A stretch of 64,000 nucleotides of DNA from Brevibacterium sp. CBA3109 (GCF_040256645.1 NZ_CP158281.1:1674001-1738000), one strand, 5' to 3'. Numbered from the stretch's first letter, positions 43,819 through 53,987 are shown. Numbers and translations are program-made. The notes: a model not told the origin generated them from the sequence alone.

Positions 43819-43983
43819 GGTGCCTTCGAGTCTAGAGCCGTTGAGGTCAGATATTCCACAATTGGGCTGCCTGTCGGTGCAAGCGGGCTGTGGCAGCGGA
43901 CGTTAGAGTGAAGACAGCGACTGTCGCCTGCGCGTGCGACGGCCAGGAACCTCGAAGGACGAGATGAAACGGACGGAGGAGCG

Positions 43984-44709
43984 ATGAACGAGCAGATTGC
44001 CGCGGCAGGTCCTGAGTTCTCTGGTCTCAGCGATGTGGTGAGTCTCACTAGCGCGCCGCAGCAGATCGCTGACCACATCCTCTCCGGCATCGCTGTAGGT
44101 GCACTGCCCGAAGGCACGTTGCTGCCCGGTGAGCGAGCCCTTGCCGCCGACCTTCAGGTCTCACGCTCGAGTGTGCGCGCGGCCCTGTTGCGACTGGAGC
44201 GTCTCGGTGTCGTCGAACGGCGGCGTGGGCGCGGCGGTGGAACATTCGTGTCCAACGCGGAACCGACGACTCTGGCCCCGATGGCCGATCGCATCGGTGA
44301 GTTCTATGCCGAACGCATAAATCTCCTCGATGCCCGTGCGATCTTCCAGAACAGTCTCGCCGCGACTGCTGCTCTGCGGCGAACCGACGAGGAGCTCACG
44401 GGGCTCCGGGAGCTGGCACAGAGATATTCTGAACGTGCCGAGGCTGGCGTGGCCAGAACAGCTGACGCACAGTTCCACTTCGCCATCGCTCGGGCCGGGC
44501 ATAATCCTGAGCTCGTGCGCATGGCAATCGACATCGACACCCGGATCAACGCGGGCTTCCGCCACGACCCTTTCTCTCACAAACTCTTCGACCATGCGGT
44601 GGCCGATCACTCGGCCATCGTCGAAGCTATCGCCGCCCAAGACGCGCATGCCGCTGGCAGCCTGTGCGAGGAGCACTTCCGATCGACGACGATGCCGCCG
44701 CAGAGCTGA
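43984..44709 (+). CDS. GntR-family (FadR-type) transcriptional regulator
   Basis: A 241-residue regulator. N-terminal winged HTH of the GntR family: LLPGERALAADLQVSRSSVR (about residues 43-62) then ALLRLERLGVVERRRGRGGG. The C-terminal helical FCD domain carries metal-ligand histidines in DAQFHFAIARAGHN and in FDHAVADHSAIVEAI. Effectors of this class are often organic acids. AGGAGCG precedes the ATG. Divergent from map and convergent with ald; its target is unknown. Confidence 0.9.
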   Translation: MNEQIAAAGPEFSGLSDVVSLTSAPQQIADHILSGIAVGALPEGTLLPGERALAADLQVSRSSVRAALLRLERLGVVERRRGRGGGTFVSNAEPTTLAPMADRIGEFYAERINLLDARAIFQNSLAATAALRRTDEELTGLRELAQRYSERAEAGVARTADAQFHFAIARAGHNPELVRMAIDIDTRINAGFRHDPFSHKLFDHAVADHSAIVEAIAAQDAHAAGSLCEEHFRSTTMPPQS

Positions 44710-44791
44710 GCCGCTCCCGCTCCTGGGGCCGGCTGACGCATCAGCTTCCGGGCACGCACTTAGGCATCCGGGCATGGCCGACACATCGCAG

Positions 44792-44823
44792 AAGGCCGAC
44801 ATCATCGCAATGATGTCGGCCTT
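44792..44823. terminator. Bidirectional terminator between the GntR gene and ald
   Basis: A perfect 14-bp stem (AAGGCCGACATCAT and complement) with the loop CGCA, followed on the plus strand by CTTT. It lies 82 bp after the GntR gene and 43 bp beyond ald. Confidence 0.8.
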
Positions 44824-44866
44824 CTTTGCACTCAAATCAGTGCGGGGTGTGCGCCTGGCTCAGATG

Positions 44867-45985
44867 TCAGTTCGCCAGGGCATGTTCAACGGAGACGGCC
44901 TCGAGTCCGAAGGCCTCGGCGACGTTGTCGTTGGTGACATGCCCATTGTGGATATTGAGTCCACGAGCCAGTGCCGAATCCTTCAGCAGGGCTGCGTGCC
45001 ATCCCTGGTTGGCGATCTTGACTGCGAACGGCAGAGTCGCGTTCGTCAGTGCGGCCGTGGCTGTGTTGGGCACCGCGCCGGGCATGTTCGCCACACAGTA
45101 ATAGATCGAGTTGTGCACCTCGAACGTAGGATCATCGTGGGTCGTGGGACGCGAGTTCTCGAAGCAGCCGCCCTGGTCGATGGCGATGTCGACGAGGACC
45201 GAACCCGGCTTCATTCCCGCAACCATCTCGTCGGTGACGAGCTTCGGTGCCTTCTTGCCGGGAATGAGCACCGAGCCGATGACCAGGTCGGCAGAGGCGA
45301 GGGACTTCGTGATCTCGTACTTGTTCGAGACCTTCGTGGCGATCGCACCGGCGAAGGTTTCGTCGATCTGACGCAGGCGGGGAATGTTGATGTCGATGAC
45401 TTCGACGTTGGCACCCAGACCCAGCGCCATACGGGCGGCATTGGTGCCGGCGACACCTGCGCCGATGACGACGACGTTGGCGCGTTCGACACCGGGGACT
45501 CCGGAGAGCAGTATGCCGCGTCCGCCCGAGGCCTTGAGCAGACTGTGGGCGCCGACCTGCGTTGACAGTCGACCGGCGATCTCGCTCATCGGCGCCAACA
45601 GCGGAAGGCCTCCGCCGTCGGGCTGAACCGTCTCGTAGGCGATCGCTGTGGTGCCTGCGCTCATCAGCGCCTGGGTCAGCGCCTCATCTGCGGCCAGGTG
45701 CAGGTAGGTGAAGAGGATCAGATCCTTGCGCAGGAACCCGTATTCTTCGGCGATGGGTTCTTTGACCTTGAGGACCAGGTCTCCTGCGGTCCAGGTGGAT
45801 TCCGCGTCTTCGGCGATGGTGGCACCGGCTTCGGTGTATTCATCGTCTGTGATGAATGACCCGACTCCGGCGCCGGCCTGAACGGTGACTTCATGTCCGT
45901 GTGCAACGAGCTCGTGGACACCGGCGGCGGTGATGGCGACGCGGAACTCGTTGTTCTTGACCTCTGTGGGCACTGAAATGCGCAT
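44867..45985 (-). CDS. ald: Alanine dehydrogenase
   Basis: NAD-dependent interconversion of L-alanine and pyruvate plus ammonia, 372 residues. The N-terminal block is MRISVPTEVKNNEFRVAITA; substrate residues are in LKVKEP and TYLHLAAD; the Rossmann NAD site is VVVIGAGVAGTNAARMALGL. The ATG at 45985 follows GAGAGAAGGAAG; the open frame upstream is the promoter region. Next to the glutamine synthetase block, so the gene fits the ammonium theme of 44-54 kb. Confidence 0.95.
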   Translation of the reverse strand: MRISVPTEVKNNEFRVAITAAGVHELVAHGHEVTVQAGAGVGSFITDDEYTEAGATIAEDAESTWTAGDLVLKVKEPIAEEYGFLRKDLILFTYLHLAADEALTQALMSAGTTAIAYETVQPDGGGLPLLAPMSEIAGRLSTQVGAHSLLKASGGRGILLSGVPGVERANVVVIGAGVAGTNAARMALGLGANVEVIDINIPRLRQIDETFAGAIATKVSNKYEITKSLASADLVIGSVLIPGKKAPKLVTDEMVAGMKPGSVLVDIAIDQGGCFENSRPTTHDDPTFEVHNSIYYCVANMPGAVPNTATAALTNATLPFAVKIANQGWHAALLKDSALARGLNIHNGHVTNDNVAEAFGLEAVSVEHALAN

Positions 45986-46312
45986 AGTCTTCCTTCTCTC
46001 ATGTTGCCCCATGGGCAGTTTCAGCCAGAGCGAGCTGTGGCCGAGGATACATCTCACTGTATTCCGTTGAAGGTCTGGAGGGCAAACCTTTATCGCCAGG
46101 ATTCGTGTAACAGTTTGCGGATTCGGTGGAATAATCTTCCTAAAGATACGAATCAACCGTATTTTGTCGTCCGCAGACACAGAACCGGGTCATTTTCTGG
46201 AATCTCCTGGCCAGTCGTGACGAAGTCGCGTGGCGAGGTCCTGGCGACACCTGGCAGAACCGGTAAGCTGAAATCTGTCAGGATTCACCACATCCACGTT
46301 GGAGGGCTCGAC
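45986..46312. promoter_or_regulatory. Shared upstream region of ald and the SPOR-like/glnA2 genes
   Basis: 327 bp between divergent units, with an AT-rich middle. Two direct copies of GGATTCG (46099-46105 and 46119-46125) are exactly 20 bp apart, two helical turns. A reversed CGAATC occurs at 46149-46154. Such spacing suggests a multi-site regulator (ald is often Lrp-controlled). On the right, TGGCGA and TAAGCT 16 bp apart (46242-46269) could be the promoter of the small SPOR-like gene and glnA2. No gene is visible here. Confidence 0.35.
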
Positions 46313-46516
46313 ATGGGACTGTTCAAAGATATCGACGATGCCGATTCGAAGTACTACTTCAATCTGAAGACCAACTCGGTTGAGCGTGGGCTCGTCAGCG
46401 ATGCGGACCATCGCATGGGTCCCTATGAGACAGAGGAAGTGGCTCGAGCCGCCCTTGAGCGGGCCAAGGCCCGCAATGAGGAGTGGGAAGAGGACGATAA
46501 GAAGTGGAACGGCTGA
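46313..46516 (+). CDS. Small SPOR-like conserved protein upstream of glnA2
   Basis: A 67-residue highly charged protein: DSKYYFNLKTNSVERGLVS, then HRMGPYETEEVARAALERAK and an acidic tail. It belongs to a small actinobacterial family often labelled SPOR-domain protein because of the RMGPYxTxEEA element, and is commonly found near glutamine synthetase genes. TGGAGGG precedes the ATG. It ends 3 bp before glnA2, so it is co-transcribed. Function unknown. Confidence 0.8.
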   Translation: MGLFKDIDDADSKYYFNLKTNSVERGLVSDADHRMGPYETEEVARAALERAKARNEEWEEDDKKWNG

Positions 46517-46519
46517 GGA

Positions 46520-47878
46520 ATGTCGCGTCAAGAGGAATTCGTTCTTCGCACCGTTGAAGATCGTGAAGTCCGCTTCATCCGTCTGTGGTTCACGGACGTC
46601 CTCGGCGGGCTGAAATCGGTCGCAGTGGTTCCGGCAGAGCTCGAAGGGGCCTTCTCCGAAGGGATTGGGTTCGACGGTTCCGCCGTCGAAGGTCTCTCAC
46701 GAGTCTATGAAGCCGATATGGTGCTCAAGCCCGATCCATCAACCTTCTCGCTGCTGCCGTGGCGGGGTGAGAAGGAACCCACAGGGAGGATGTTCTGCGA
46801 CATCCACGTGCCCGGGGGAGAGCCTGCACAGGCTGATCCGCGCAACGTTCTCAAACGGACGTTGGCGAAGGCCGCGGAGAAGGGGTTCTCTTTTTATGTT
46901 CACCCGGAGATCGAGTTCTATCTGTTCAAGACGGACAATCTCGATCCCGGTACCGGCATCCTCGAGGGGACCAGACCCATCCCCGTTGACACCGCCGGCT
47001 ACTTCGACCATGTCAACGGCGGTACCGCCAACGACTTCCGCCGCTCCGCTGTCACCATGCTTGAAGCCATGGGACTGTCCGTCGAGTTCTCTCACCATGA
47101 AGCTGGCCCCGGTCAGAACGAGATCGACCTGCGCTATGCTGATGCGCTGACCATGGCCGACAACATCATGACCTTCAGGTCGGTGATCAAGGAAGTCGCG
47201 ATCTCTCAGGGTGTGTACGCATCCTTCATGCCCAAGCCGCTCAATGATCATCCGGGCAACGGAATGCATACTCATGTCTCACTCTTCGAGGGAGAGAGCA
47301 ATGCCTTCTTCGAACCCGGAGCCATGTATCAGCTGTCGAAGACCGGCAAGCAGTTCATCGCCGGCCTCCTCACCCATGCCGCAGAGATCACAGCGGTGAC
47401 GAACCAGCATGTGAACTCGTATAAGCGCCTGTGGACCGGCCACGAAGCTCCGTCATACATCTCCTGGGGACACCGGAATCGTTCGGCTCTGATCCGCGTG
47501 CCGCAATACAACTCCGGAAAGTCCTCGTCGGCTCGCATCGAATACCGGGCCCTTGATTCCTCTGCCAACCCGTACCTGTCCTATGCCCTCATGCTCGCGG
47601 CCGGGCTGAAAGGCATCGAGGAAGACTACGAGCTGCCTGAGGAGGCCGAGGACAACGTGTGGCAGCTCTCGGACACCGAGCGCCGTGCGATGGGAATCCA
47701 AGCACTGCCGACGAGTCTGTCCCACGCGCTCGAGATCATGGAGCACTCCGAACTGGTCGCAGAGACGCTGGGCGAAGAGGTATTCGACTTCTTCCTGCGC
47801 AACAAGCGCCGGGAATGGAATGACTATCGCGCTCAGGTCACCCCGTACGAGCTCAGCAAACACTTCAGCTCGATGTAG
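46520..47878 (+). CDS. glnA2: Glutamine synthetase type I, GlnA2-like
   Basis: ATP-dependent amidation of glutamate, or a related gamma-glutamyl ligation. The 452 residues include GFDGSAVEGLS, EIEFYLF, the ATP site NDHPGNGMHTHVSLF, NSYKRL and HRNRSALIRVP. The adenylylation loop reads DNVWQLSDTERRAMG, lacking the NLY(D/E)LP tyrosine, so GlnE cannot regulate it in the classical way. It is shorter than GlnA1 in this window (474) and fits the GSI-alpha-like GlnA2 of actinobacteria. In a tight row with glnE, which starts 4 bp downstream. Confidence 0.92.
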   Translation: MSRQEEFVLRTVEDREVRFIRLWFTDVLGGLKSVAVVPAELEGAFSEGIGFDGSAVEGLSRVYEADMVLKPDPSTFSLLPWRGEKEPTGRMFCDIHVPGGEPAQADPRNVLKRTLAKAAEKGFSFYVHPEIEFYLFKTDNLDPGTGILEGTRPIPVDTAGYFDHVNGGTANDFRRSAVTMLEAMGLSVEFSHHEAGPGQNEIDLRYADALTMADNIMTFRSVIKEVAISQGVYASFMPKPLNDHPGNGMHTHVSLFEGESNAFFEPGAMYQLSKTGKQFIAGLLTHAAEITAVTNQHVNSYKRLWTGHEAPSYISWGHRNRSALIRVPQYNSGKSSSARIEYRALDSSANPYLSYALMLAAGLKGIEEDYELPEEAEDNVWQLSDTERRAMGIQALPTSLSHALEIMEHSELVAETLGEEVFDFFLRNKRREWNDYRAQVTPYELSKHFSSM

Positions 47879-47882
47879 TCTC

Positions 47883-50800
47883 ATGGCCCGGATCACTTCG
47901 CGCACCTCGATCGTCTCCGAGTCAGCTGCCCGCTTCCTCGACGAGATCAATGAACTCCTCGGCCACCCATTGGCCACCGACTCGCGTTTCATCGAACTCC
48001 TGGAAGCGACTCCGGATCCGCATGCGGCTGCGCTGGGTCTGCTCCGGGTCCTGGAAGCTGCCGGAGAGTCCGCACCACAGTTCCTCGACGCCATCCGTTC
48101 GGGGACTGGGGGTGATCTTGCCGAGGACGAACTCGACCGAGCGCTGCTGCGACGTGTGCTCGCAGTCATGGGCACATCCGAGGCGATGGTCGACCACCTG
48201 GTGCGGCATCCGGAGTCTCTGCCGCAGCTGGTGGAGAAGTCACCGTTCCTCATGGTCTCCACACCGGCAGCCTCGGCGGTATCGTTGCGCAACGATCTGC
48301 TGGCCAGCGTTGGAGCCGATCCCGATGATCCGGCACCCACCGCGGACCACCTCGGCGAAGAAGCGATCAGAAACCTTCGCCGCACCTATCGCGATGCACA
48401 GCTGCGGCTGGTCGCCGATGATCTCGTCGCCGAGGCGCCCGAGGAGATCGTCGATCATGTGATGGCTGTGCTCTCGGACCTGGCCGCCGCTGCTATGGAC
48501 GCTGCCCTGGCCATTGCCAGAGCAGAGCTCGATCCTCAGCGCACGGTTCGTATTTCTGTGATCGCCCTGGGCAAGACCGGGGCTCGTGAGCTCAACTACG
48601 TCTCCGACGTCGATGTGGTTTTCGTGCTCGGTTCGTCGACGAGCGATGAACAGCGCGATCTGGCCACGGAAATTGCCCAACGGATGCGCGGCATCCTCTC
48701 CGATGCCGGTGCGGAGCCTGCCCTGTGGGAGGTCGACACAGCGCTGCGTCCTGAGGGCAAGGCCGGGGCGCTGGTGCGGACCATGTCAGAGTTCACCCGT
48801 TACTACGCGGACATCGCGAAGAACTGGGAGTTCCAGGCCCTCCTCAAGGCACGGCCGGTGGCCGGTGACGTCGGGGTGGGCGAGGAGTTCGTGGAGGCAC
48901 TCCTGCCTCTCGTGTGGGAGGCCGCCAGTCGGCAGGGGTTCATCGACGGTATCCGCTCGATGCGCCGTCGCGTCGTGGACCTCATTCCTGCCGCCGAGGC
49001 GCCGCGACAGATCAAACTGGGACGTGGGGGGCTGCGCGATGTGGAGTTCTCCGCACAGCTGCTCCAGCTCGTCCACGGTCGCACGGATGAGGAGATCCGC
49101 ACCCCGAACACGCTTGTCGCCTTGGAAGAGCTGAGTGACCACGGGTATATCGGAAAAGAGGATGCCTTCGTCTTCTCCGCCGCTTACCGCTTCATGCGCG
49201 TGGTCGAACACCGGGTCCAGATTCCGCGGATGCTGCGCAACGCGCTCATTCCCGACGACGATGAGAAGCTGCGCATCCTGGCCCGATCGGTCTTCACCTC
49301 GGGCTCACGGACCGGGGCCCGGCTGGAGGACACCCGCAAGGACTACGCGAGGCAGGTCACTCGCCTGCACGATCAGATCTTCTACCGGCCCATCCTCGAC
49401 GCAGCAGTCGGTGTGCACGGTGCCGTCGTTGACGCCCACAACCGCGGCAGCAGCATGCAGGCTGCCGCCGACCGGCTCCGAGCTTTCGGCTACCGCGATC
49501 CACAGGGCGCCTTGGCCCACATCAAGGCGCTGACCTCGGGCATGTCACGCACGGCACTCGTCATCAAACAGGTTCTTCCGGCGCTGCTGGACTGGTTCTC
49601 GGACGGAGTCAGCCCCGACGTCGCTCTGCTGGCGTTTCGTCGGCTTACGGACTCGCTGTCGTCGTCGGGCTGGTTCCTCAAAATGCTCCGCGATTCCGGT
49701 CTGGCCGCGAAATCGGTGGCAGAGGTCCTCTCACTGTCCGGCTATGCCAGTGAACTTCTGCTGCGCCAGCCCGCTGCTGTGGCCTGGTTGGACAACTTCG
49801 ACAACCTCACATCTCGTGATCCGAAATCCCTCGAGGCCGAAGTCGCAGGCCTCCTCAAACGACACGCAGCATCTGCGATCACACCGCTGCGCGAGACCTA
49901 CAGCCGTGAGCTTCTGCGCATCGCTTTGCGTGATGTCCTCGATGTCGGGGTTCGGGCAACGATCCCCGGTGACCTCTCCGCCCTGATGGATCTGACTGTC
50001 AGCGGCGCATTGCAGGCCGTGCGCATGGACCTCGACCAGCCGGAGACCCCTCCTTACGAGTTCGCGATCATCGCGATGGGCCGGTGGGGCGGAAACGAGA
50101 TCGGCTACTTCTCCGATGCCGACGTGACTTTCGTCTATCGCTCGGTCGGTGAGGAACTGGGAGCCGAGGACAAGTCGAAGCTGAGCAAGCATGTCAACAA
50201 GCTCGCGCTCGGCCTCGGCAGCCGGCTGAAGGCCAGCGATGCGGCCCAGGGCGTCGATCTCGACGCGGATCTGCGGCCGGAGGGTAAGAACGGGCCCCTG
50301 GTCCGAGCCCTGTCCTCCTACCGGGCCTACTACGCGAAGTGGTCTCAGCCCTGGGAGGCGCAGGCACTGTTGAGAGCACGTCCGGTCGCCGGTGATTCCG
50401 GCCTCATCGAGGACTTCACCGAACTCATTGATCCGCTGCGGTATCCGGCGGAGATGCCGACGAAATCGCTGACCCAGGTCCGTACGCTCAAGGCGCGGAT
50501 GGAAGATGAGCGCCTGCCCCGCAATGCGGACAAACGGCGACACCTCAAGCTGGGCCGAGGAAGTCTCTCCGACGTCGAGTGGACCGTTCAGCTCCTGCAG
50601 CTGCGACACGCTCACAAGATTCCGGGTCTGCGGACTACCTCGACATTGTCAGCTCTCAGTGTCGCAGCCGAGGAGGGGCTCATCCCAACAGAGGACGCCG
50701 AGGAACTCGCGGCTGCGTGGCAGCTGGCAACCGATGTCCGATCAGCCGTCATGCTGTACCGGGGGCGCGCAGCTCAATCGCTGCCGGAGGAGCACCTCGA

Positions 50801-50924
50801 GCTTGAGGCCACGGCCCGACTGCTCGGATATCCGGCGGGAGGCGGCCACGACCTCGAAGATGACTACCTGCGCACCACCCGCCATGCCAGGAACATCATG
50901 GAAAAGCACTTCTACGGGTTCTGA
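47883..50924 (+). CDS. glnE: Bifunctional glutamine synthetase adenylyltransferase/adenylyl-removing enzyme GlnE
   Basis: Modifies GlnA1 to tune ammonium assimilation. The 1013-residue protein has two nucleotidyltransferase domains: the N-terminal one with GKTGARELNYVSDVD (deadenylylating half) and the C-terminal one with GRWGGNEIGYFSDAD (adenylylating half). Each is followed by its LGRGGLRDVEF or LGRGSLSDVEW helical partner region. Length is normal for actinobacteria. The start is the ATG at 47883; open frame upstream overlaps glnA2 in another phase. Confidence 0.95.
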   Translation: MARITSRTSIVSESAARFLDEINELLGHPLATDSRFIELLEATPDPHAAALGLLRVLEAAGESAPQFLDAIRSGTGGDLAEDELDRALLRRVLAVMGTSEAMVDHLVRHPESLPQLVEKSPFLMVSTPAASAVSLRNDLLASVGADPDDPAPTADHLGEEAIRNLRRTYRDAQLRLVADDLVAEAPEEIVDHVMAVLSDLAAAAMDAALAIARAELDPQRTVRISVIALGKTGARELNYVSDVDVVFVLGSSTSDEQRDLATEIAQRMRGILSDAGAEPALWEVDTALRPEGKAGALVRTMSEFTRYYADIAKNWEFQALLKARPVAGDVGVGEEFVEALLPLVWEAASRQGFIDGIRSMRRRVVDLIPAAEAPRQIKLGRGGLRDVEFSAQLLQLVHGRTDEEIRTPNTLVALEELSDHGYIGKEDAFVFSAAYRFMRVVEHRVQIPRMLRNALIPDDDEKLRILARSVFTSGSRTGARLEDTRKDYARQVTRLHDQIFYRPILDAAVGVHGAVVDAHNRGSSMQAAADRLRAFGYRDPQGALAHIKALTSGMSRTALVIKQVLPALLDWFSDGVSPDVALLAFRRLTDSLSSSGWFLKMLRDSGLAAKSVAEVLSLSGYASELLLRQPAAVAWLDNFDNLTSRDPKSLEAEVAGLLKRHAASAITPLRETYSRELLRIALRDVLDVGVRATIPGDLSALMDLTVSGALQAVRMDLDQPETPPYEFAIIAMGRWGGNEIGYFSDADVTFVYRSVGEELGAEDKSKLSKHVNKLALGLGSRLKASDAAQGVDLDADLRPEGKNGPLVRALSSYRAYYAKWSQPWEAQALLRARPVAGDSGLIEDFTELIDPLRYPAEMPTKSLTQVRTLKARMEDERLPRNADKRRHLKLGRGSLSDVEWTVQLLQLRHAHKIPGLRTTSTLSALSVAAEEGLIPTEDAEELAAAWQLATDVRSAVMLYRGRAAQSLPEEHLELEATARLLGYPAGGGHDLEDDYLRTTRHARNIMEKHFYGF

Positions 50925-50933
50925 GAGCTGTCC

Positions 50934-52403
50934 TCAGGTCTCTTCGAATTCGAGGCCCAGGAGTGCGTTCTCAACCACCTCAGGCAGTGCGGGATGGATC
51001 CAGTACTGTCGTGTGGCCATCTCGTCTGCAGGCTGTCCGAACGCCATCGCCTGGATCAGGGGCTGGACTATCATCGAGGCTTCATGACCGACGATGTGCG
51101 CGCCCAGGATCTTTCGCGTCGCCTTGTCCGCGATGAGCTTCACGATCCCCGGGTCATCGGCCATCGCCCAGCCGTACGCCACGTCGGAGTACTTCTGCAC
51201 CTTCACACTCACGTCGTGACCGGCGCGCCGAGCCTCAGCTTCGGTGATGCCGACGTAGGCGACCTGGGGTGAGGTGAACACAGCACCGGGAACGCCATGA
51301 TGATCGACCTCTCGCAGATCCGCCTCGGCGGCGCTTCCCGGCTCACCGGTCGCCACGTCGATGGCGAGATTGTCGCCGACGACATCGGCCTCGTGATTGG
51401 CGACATGTTTGAGCTGGTGCGGGGAGCTGATGTCGCCGAGTGCGAACACGCCGGGGACCGGTTGGCCGTGGGCAAGCACGCGCTGCCGTGAATCGACGCT
51501 GAGACGAGCGTCGTCGAGAACGTCGAAGCCGGCCTCGATGACGTTCAGGCCCGTGGTGTTCGGTGTCCGTCCGGTGGCGATGAGGACCGCGTCCGTGTCT
51601 ATCTGTGAGGGAAGATCGACATCGCCGAGGCGACCGCCTGGTGTCAGCGTCACCGTCACCTGGTTGTCGTCGAAAGAGTATGAGGACACTTCGGCGCCGC
51701 GGTGGACCGTATGGGTGCGTTCGAAGAGTTCGGTGAACTCCTCCGATACCTCCTCGTCGATGTTGCCGAGCAGGCGAGGACCACGTGCGATCACCGTCAC
51801 CTCGGTGCCGAGCCCGGCGAAGACGTGGGCGAACTCCATCGCGATGATGCCGGACCCGATGATGACCAGCCGTTCGGGTTGCTGGGAAACACGCATGATC
51901 GAGTTCGACGTGAACACTGGATAGCCGTCGGTGTCCACCAGTTGCGGATCGAGTCCCTCGGCCTCGGGGATGAAGGGAGAGGCCCCGGCTGCGATGACGA
52001 TGCGATCGGCGGTGATCTTCTCACCCGAGGCGGTTCGCACCGTCTTCGCTCCCGTGAAGTGAACGTGTTCGGCTACGACCGTCACATTGGGTTGGCGGTC
52101 CCCGCTGCGGTAGTCCCGGCCCCCGGCTTCAATGGCGTCGACACGGTCGAAGATGCGCTTCTGCAGCGCTGGCCAATCGACGCCGTGGAAGTCGGTCGAG
52201 AGGTTGTAGTGCTTCGCGTGGGCCGCCTGTTCGGCGATCGTGGCGGGATAGACGAACATCTTCGTCGGAATGCACCCCACGTTGAGGCAGGTGCCGCCGA
52301 AATGCCATTCCTCAGCAATTGCAACGTTGAGGCCGGAGAACCGGTCGTCGAGGAACATGTTCCCCGAGCCTGTGCCGATCAGTAGGAGATCGAAATGCGT
52401 CAT
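50934..52403 (-). CDS. mtr: Mycothione reductase
   Basis: FAD/NADPH disulfide reductase that regenerates mycothiol from mycothione. The 489 residues start with FDLLLIGTGSGNMFLDD, in which GTGSGN replaces the GGGPGG pattern of lipoamide dehydrogenase, and the redox pair is in GGTCLNVGCIPTKMFVYPA. The NADPH site is IIGSGIIAMEFAHVFAGLG and the C-terminal active-site segment IHPALPEVVENALL. A marker of actinobacteria. Lies between glnE and glnA1 in the opposite orientation to glnE, ending 9 bp from it. Confidence 0.93.
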   Translation of the reverse strand: MTHFDLLLIGTGSGNMFLDDRFSGLNVAIAEEWHFGGTCLNVGCIPTKMFVYPATIAEQAAHAKHYNLSTDFHGVDWPALQKRIFDRVDAIEAGGRDYRSGDRQPNVTVVAEHVHFTGAKTVRTASGEKITADRIVIAAGASPFIPEAEGLDPQLVDTDGYPVFTSNSIMRVSQQPERLVIIGSGIIAMEFAHVFAGLGTEVTVIARGPRLLGNIDEEVSEEFTELFERTHTVHRGAEVSSYSFDDNQVTVTLTPGGRLGDVDLPSQIDTDAVLIATGRTPNTTGLNVIEAGFDVLDDARLSVDSRQRVLAHGQPVPGVFALGDISSPHQLKHVANHEADVVGDNLAIDVATGEPGSAAEADLREVDHHGVPGAVFTSPQVAYVGITEAEARRAGHDVSVKVQKYSDVAYGWAMADDPGIVKLIADKATRKILGAHIVGHEASMIVQPLIQAMAFGQPADEMATRQYWIHPALPEVVENALLGLEFEET

Positions 52404-52461
52404 TGTCCATCCCTGTTTGAGTTGTGGTCACAATCTGAGGCGGCCCTGGTCAGATGCCCTC

Positions 52462-52495
52462 GGGGGCGCCACGGGTAACAACCCGTGGCGCCCCC
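52462..52495 (-). terminator. Terminator of glnA1
   Basis: A perfect 14-bp stem (GGGGGCGCCACGGG and complement) with the loop TAACAA lies 67 bp beyond the glnA1 stop and ahead of mtr. Confidence 0.8.
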
Positions 52496-52562
52496 ACTGT
52501 ATTCCCTGCAGCTGAGGTCTGCGTACTCTGCATCAGCAGTCCGCGAACCTCAGGGTTGTGGC

Positions 52563-53987
52563 TCAGAGTGCGTAGTAGAGCTCGAACTCTGTCGGCGTCG
52601 GACGCAGGCGAGCAACCTCGATCTCGTTCTCACGTTTGATCCGAATCCACGTCTCGATCAGGTCGGAGGTGAAGACGTCACCTGCTGTGAGGAAGTCATG
52701 GTCCTTCTCGAGTTCCATGAGTGCCTCGTCGAGGGAGCCTGGAACCAGTTTGATGTCCTTGGCTTCCTCTGGCGGCAGCTCGTAGAGGTCCTTGTCGATG
52801 GGCTCCGGAGGCTCGATCCGGTTGCGGATTCCGTCGAGGCCGGCCATCAGCTGGGCTGAGAAGGCCAAGTAGGGGTTGGTCGACGGGTCCGGCACGCGGA
52901 ATTCGAGACGCTTGGCCTTGGGTGAGCTGCCGGTGACCGGGATGCGGATTGCTGCGGAGCGGTTGCGGGCCGAGTAGACAAGGTTGACGGGAGCTTCGTA
53001 TCCGGGCACGAGGCGACGGTAGGAGTTGATCGTCGGGTTGGTGAAGGCCAACACGGCACCTGCGTGCTCGATGAGACCGCCGATGTACCAGCGAGCCAGA
53101 TCGGAGAGTCCTCCATATCCGTTCTCGTCGTAGAACAGCGGTTCGCCGTTCTTCCACAGGGACTGATGGCAGTGCATGCCCGAACCGTTGTCATCGAAGA
53201 GTGGCTTGGGCATGAAGGTGGCCGACTTGCCGAGCTCGTACGCCGTGTTCTTGATCACGTATTTGAAGTCGAGAAGCTGATCGCCTGCGTGCTGGAGCGT
53301 TTTGAACTTGTAGTTGATCTCCTGCTGGCCTGCAGTCCCGACCTCGTGGTGGGCGCGCTCCATCTCGAACCCGATCTGTTCCAGGGTCAGGGACATATGA
53401 TCGCGGATGTCGGCGAACTTGTCCTGTGGTGAGACAGGGAAGTACCCGCCCTTGACCGGGGTCTTGTAGCCGAGGTTGCCGCCGGGCTCGTCTTCGCCCG
53501 TGTTCCAGGCGGCTTCTTCGGAGTCGATCTTGTAGAAACTGCTGCCCGGAGTGTTCTCGTAGCGGATCGAGTCGAAGAGGTAGAATTCCGCCTCCGCACC
53601 GAAGAATACGGTGTCGGCGATTCCGGTGCTTTCGAGGTAGGCCTCGGCCTTGGCTGCAACCTGGCGGGGATCTCGAGAGTAGGGCTCATCGGTGAATGGG
53701 TCGACGATCGAGTGGGTGATGACCAAGGTCTTGGCCTCACGGAAGGGGTCGATGTAGGCCGACGAGACATCGGCAAGCAGCTTCATGTCCGATTCATGGA
53801 TGCCCTGGAAGCCCGTGATTGAGGAACCGTCGAAGAGCAGACCTTCGGTGATCTCTTCCGTGCCGTACGAGGCCGCAGGGAGGTTGAAATGCTGGACGAC
53901 ACCGGGGAGGTCGCAGAAACGAACATCGACGAATTTGACGTCGTTCTCCGAGATGTAGTTGACGAGTTCTTCAGCAGACGAGAACAC
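52563..53987 (-). CDS. glnA1: Glutamine synthetase type I beta, GlnA1
   Basis: Main ammonium-assimilating glutamine synthetase, 474 residues. Contains [27 protein letters not shown], the ATP loop [26 protein letters not shown] and [10 protein letters not shown]. The adenylylation tyrosine is in [10 protein letters not shown], so this enzyme is the GlnE target. The start is GTG with AGGAGA 5 nt upstream. Preceded by a GlnR-type site. Confidence 0.95.
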   Translation of the reverse strand: MFSSAEELVNYISENDVKFVDVRFCDLPGVVQHFNLPAASYGTEEITEGLLFDGSSITGFQGIHESDMKLLADVSSAYIDPFREAKTLVITHSIVDPFTDEPYSRDPRQVAAKAEAYLESTGIADTVFFGAEAEFYLFDSIRYENTPGSSFYKIDSEEAAWNTGEDEPGGNLGYKTPVKGGYFPVSPQDKFADIRDHMSLTLEQIGFEMERAHHEVGTAGQQEINYKFKTLQHAGDQLLDFKYVIKNTAYELGKSATFMPKPLFDDNGSGMHCHQSLWKNGEPLFYDENGYGGLSDLARWYIGGLIEHAGAVLAFTNPTINSYRRLVPGYEAPVNLVYSARNRSAAIRIPVTGSSPKAKRLEFRVPDPSTNPYLAFSAQLMAGLDGIRNRIEPPEPIDKDLYELPPEEAKDIKLVPGSLDEALMELEKDHDFLTAGDVFTSDLIETWIRIKRENEIEVARLRPTPTEFELYYAL

